Part shown: one piece after another, positions 62,516 through 64,000 of the stretch | Layout: every line of letters starts with the position of its first letter | Numbering within the stretch: the first letter of the stretch is position 1 | Source of the DNA: JAJCYL01 sp040222875 | GTDB lineage: Bacteria; Bacteroidota; Bacteroidia; Cytophagales; Cyclobacteriaceae | Direction of reading: 5' to 3' | Length of the DNA stretch: 64,000 bases | Assembly: GCA_040222875.1 (NCBI GenBank) | Contig: JAVKCG010000009.1 | Coordinates: forward strand, 186,001-250,000 | Notes under the pieces: model-generated | What the model was told of the DNA's origin: nothing | The model's input: the letters and a program-made list of their open reading frames with translations, nothing else | Database searches by the model: none | Position numbers and translations under genes: made by a program

Positions 62516-63415
62516 TTAGGACTTTTTCTCACTTTTCAACAAGTCATCTACCACTTTTACCAATTGTTTAAGCGTATTTGAGCCGTCTTCATCTTCCAGG
62601 AGGGCTACGAGGATGTAACGGCGGTTTGGTCCCCAAACGAGGATCGAATCGCTATGGAAGTTTCTCCAGGTGCCTGACTTGCGGTACATTTTCGCTTGAG
62701 GGGCAAGTTTCTCCACCTCTCCAACAAACTTGTGGTGCAAAGCAGGGTCCACCATTACATCAAGCATCTGCTTTGAGCGCTCCTCACTTACCAACCGGCC
62801 ATAAGCCATCAGGTAATAAAACCTGCACACCTGGCTAACCGTGGCAGCATGGCTCAAGCCTAAAATCGGATCAGGGTTCTTTTCACCCGAGGCAGCATAG
62901 CGCTTGCCAACCCAAAGGCCACCACCGAAGTCCTCATCATAAAATTCATACTTGGGGTCCGTCAATACCCTTTCAATTTTTTCATAACCCAGGCGGTCAA
63001 TCATGCGAGTAGAGGCGGCATTGTCAGACTTGCTGATCATGATCTTGATGTCATTCAATACCTCATCAGATTCTTGCAGTTCGTCTTTCTCTATTGCATC
63101 CATTGCAGCCAATAAAATGGCGATTTTAGGCAAGCTGGCAGCGTACATCATTACGTTGCTGTTCACCCTGGCAAACCGTACATCATTTGGGTTACGCAAA
63201 TCAACAAGACCCACAGCCATCTTCTTCTGGCTGATCAGTTTCTTCCACTTGGGATTGCTATTGAGCTTGTTTTCAAATTTGGATTGGAATTTCTGGTCAA
63301 CCCTGTTCCTCAGCGGTAACGGGTCGGCATCAGTAATTGGTAGTTGAGGACTTTTTTGAGCCACAACAACCATGGAAACGGCCATGAAGATTACGGCCAG
63401 ATAGTGTTTATGCAT
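62516..63415 (-). CDS. Exported class-A-beta-lactamase-like serine hydrolase
   Basis: 299 residues with a signal peptide (YLAVIFMAVSMVVVAQ). Motifs: SLPK (Ser94, Lys97), SDN (130-132) and KSG (246-248), in the class A order. The EPELN-type Glu166 loop is not apparent, so hydrolysis of beta-lactams is doubtful. A role in peptidoglycan or another envelope ester/amide is more likely. It lies 22 bp downstream of nothing coding on its own strand and just upstream of the MFS-HEAT gene, which it may share a transcript with. Confidence 0.83.
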   Translation of the reverse strand: MHKHYLAVIFMAVSMVVVAQKSPQLPITDADPLPLRNRVDQKFQSKFENKLNSNPKWKKLISQKKMAVGLVDLRNPNDVRFARVNSNVMMYAASLPKIAILLAAMDAIEKDELQESDEVLNDIKIMISKSDNAASTRMIDRLGYEKIERVLTDPKYEFYDEDFGGGLWVGKRYAASGEKNPDPILGLSHAATVSQVCRFYYLMAYGRLVSEERSKQMLDVMVDPALHHKFVGEVEKLAPQAKMYRKSGTWRNFHSDSILVWGPNRRYILVALLEDEDGSNTLKQLVKVVDDLLKSEKKS

Positions 63416-63523
63416 TTAGCATTAAGATAGTTAATAGTGTCTTCCCTCCTTTAATGAATTGGAGAAATTGAGCACATAACGATAAATAGTTGGCAAAGTT
63501 GATTTGAGCGCTGCAATTATTTT

Positions 63524-64000
63524 TCAAGCCCCAATCGCAAACAGCGGATCATTTTCAGTAATTGCCAATGAGGTTACCAGATACAGTAAAATTCCATCGC
63601 CTTCAGCAAAATACTCGCTTTTTATTTCACCAAAGAAGTCCCGTATCTCGCCAACTTTTTCTCCCTTAGTAACCTTGTCCTCAAGTTTTTTTAATGGGTA
63701 CCAGCAGCCCTCATTTTGAGCTGTTGCCACTATCATCTTATCCAAATAAGTAACGTCATGCTTTTTGACTTCACCGGCAATTGATCCGAATGACCGCAAT
63801 ACGTTTTTAACAGCGTGGATGTATTGAGCTACTTCTTCTTCACTCCAACGACCACATTGACCAAGCTCCGCTAAAAAGCCAGGTGTGCCAGATGACGCAG
63901 CCCCGCCAATGGAGCCATTCTCAGAAACTGAACCAACGACATAAGGAAAACCCAATAATGCAGAAGCTTTACGGGACTCTTCTGCAAGAGCCTCTCCACC
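63524..64000 (-). CDS. Succinylglutamate desuccinylase/aspartoacylase-family protein, 3' part
   Basis: C-terminal 158 residues of a zinc-dependent amidohydrolase. The frame stays open to the right window edge, so the start and the metal-binding motif lie outside. Seen here: GFPYVVGSVSENGSIGGAAS, GTPGFLAELGQCGRWSEEEV and a C-terminal beta domain (EGCWYPLKKLEDKVTKGEKV), typical of the AstE/AspA family. The family deacylates N-acyl amino acids; the exact substrate is open. Confidence 0.85.
   Translation of the reverse strand, partial: GGEALAEESRKASALLGFPYVVGSVSENGSIGGAASSGTPGFLAELGQCGRWSEEEVAQYIHAVKNVLRSFGSIAGEVKKHDVTYLDKMIVATAQNEGCWYPLKKLEDKVTKGEKVGEIRDFFGEIKSEYFAEGDGILLYLVTSLAITENDPLFAIGA

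Noticed and set aside
62516..63415. True class A beta-lactamase
   Set aside because: SxxK, SDN and KSG are present but the Glu166-type loop is not, so only the fold can be claimed.

Overview
The window looks like a chromosomal segment of a Bacteroidota bacterium, probably of the Cytophagales type. Evidence read from the sequence: a TonB-dependent receptor with STN and carboxypeptidase-like domains next to a DUF4249 lipoprotein, an ECF sigma/FecR pair, many short lipoprotein signals, menaquinone synthesis (MenA), BlaI/M56-TonB signalling, large FtsX-type permeases of about 800 residues, and TAnnTTTG-like promoter -7 elements. The genus cannot be named from sequence alone. No rRNA, tRNA, CRISPR array, prophage or transposase was seen.

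Layout. 1-5 kb: 3' end of an AEC-type transporter, an Ig/beta-propeller lipoprotein, then a PadR regulator overlapping a permease. 5-14.5 kb: housekeeping genes (C-N hydrolase, MenA, TPR lipoprotein, HslV, S41 peptidase, 6-phosphogluconolactonase, lipid-kinase family protein, CoA-type Nudix hydrolase, a 7-TM protein). 14.6-16.8 kb: an NB-ARC/TPR STAND protein with recently duplicated TPR units. 16.9-24.6 kb: three more large permeases in one orientation with a four-helix-bundle gene between them. 24.7-30.8 kb: a flippase-like membrane protein, a DinB protein, a WG/TPR protein, and an acyl-CoA dehydrogenase plus APH-kinase pair preceded by a perfect operator-like dyad. 30.9-36.8 kb: DUF4249 lipoprotein, TonB receptor, FecR, ECF sigma, an IscA-type Fe-S protein and an unknown gene, all on the minus strand. 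36.9-42.5 kb: methylmalonyl-CoA epimerase-ThiL, M56-TonB/BlaI with two matched operator dyads, an outer-membrane protein, an Ig lipoprotein and a patatin. 42.5-48.6 kb: two GT39-like membrane glycosyltransferases and a second PadR-permease module with a near-perfect operator. 48.6-54 kb: a DUF4920-like lipoprotein, a DinB protein, an exported protein with glucan-dikinase/PPDK-like domains, and a serine hydrolase. 54-56.3 kb: an accessory strip of REP-like repeats around one lipoprotein gene and a broken HTH gene. 56.3-64 kb: kelch lipoprotein, a large wHTH/PIN-like/coiled-coil/2-TM protein, a nucleotide-transporter-like MFS-HEAT fusion, a class-A-type serine hydrolase, and the 3' part of an aspartoacylase-like gene.

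How genes work together. The receptor's N-terminal STN domain, FecR and the ECF sigma form a plausible FecA-type surface-signalling relay that also serves the DUF4249 lipoprotein. The PadR-permease modules resemble the duplicated orphan permeases known from Acidobacteria: five permeases are present but no ABC ATPase. The dehydrogenase and kinase pair mirrors the domains of eukaryotic ACAD10/11. The best candidates for something little described are the PIN-like membrane protein, the NB-ARC/TPR protein, the exported dikinase-like protein with its serine-hydrolase neighbour, and the repeat strip with its truncated regulator.
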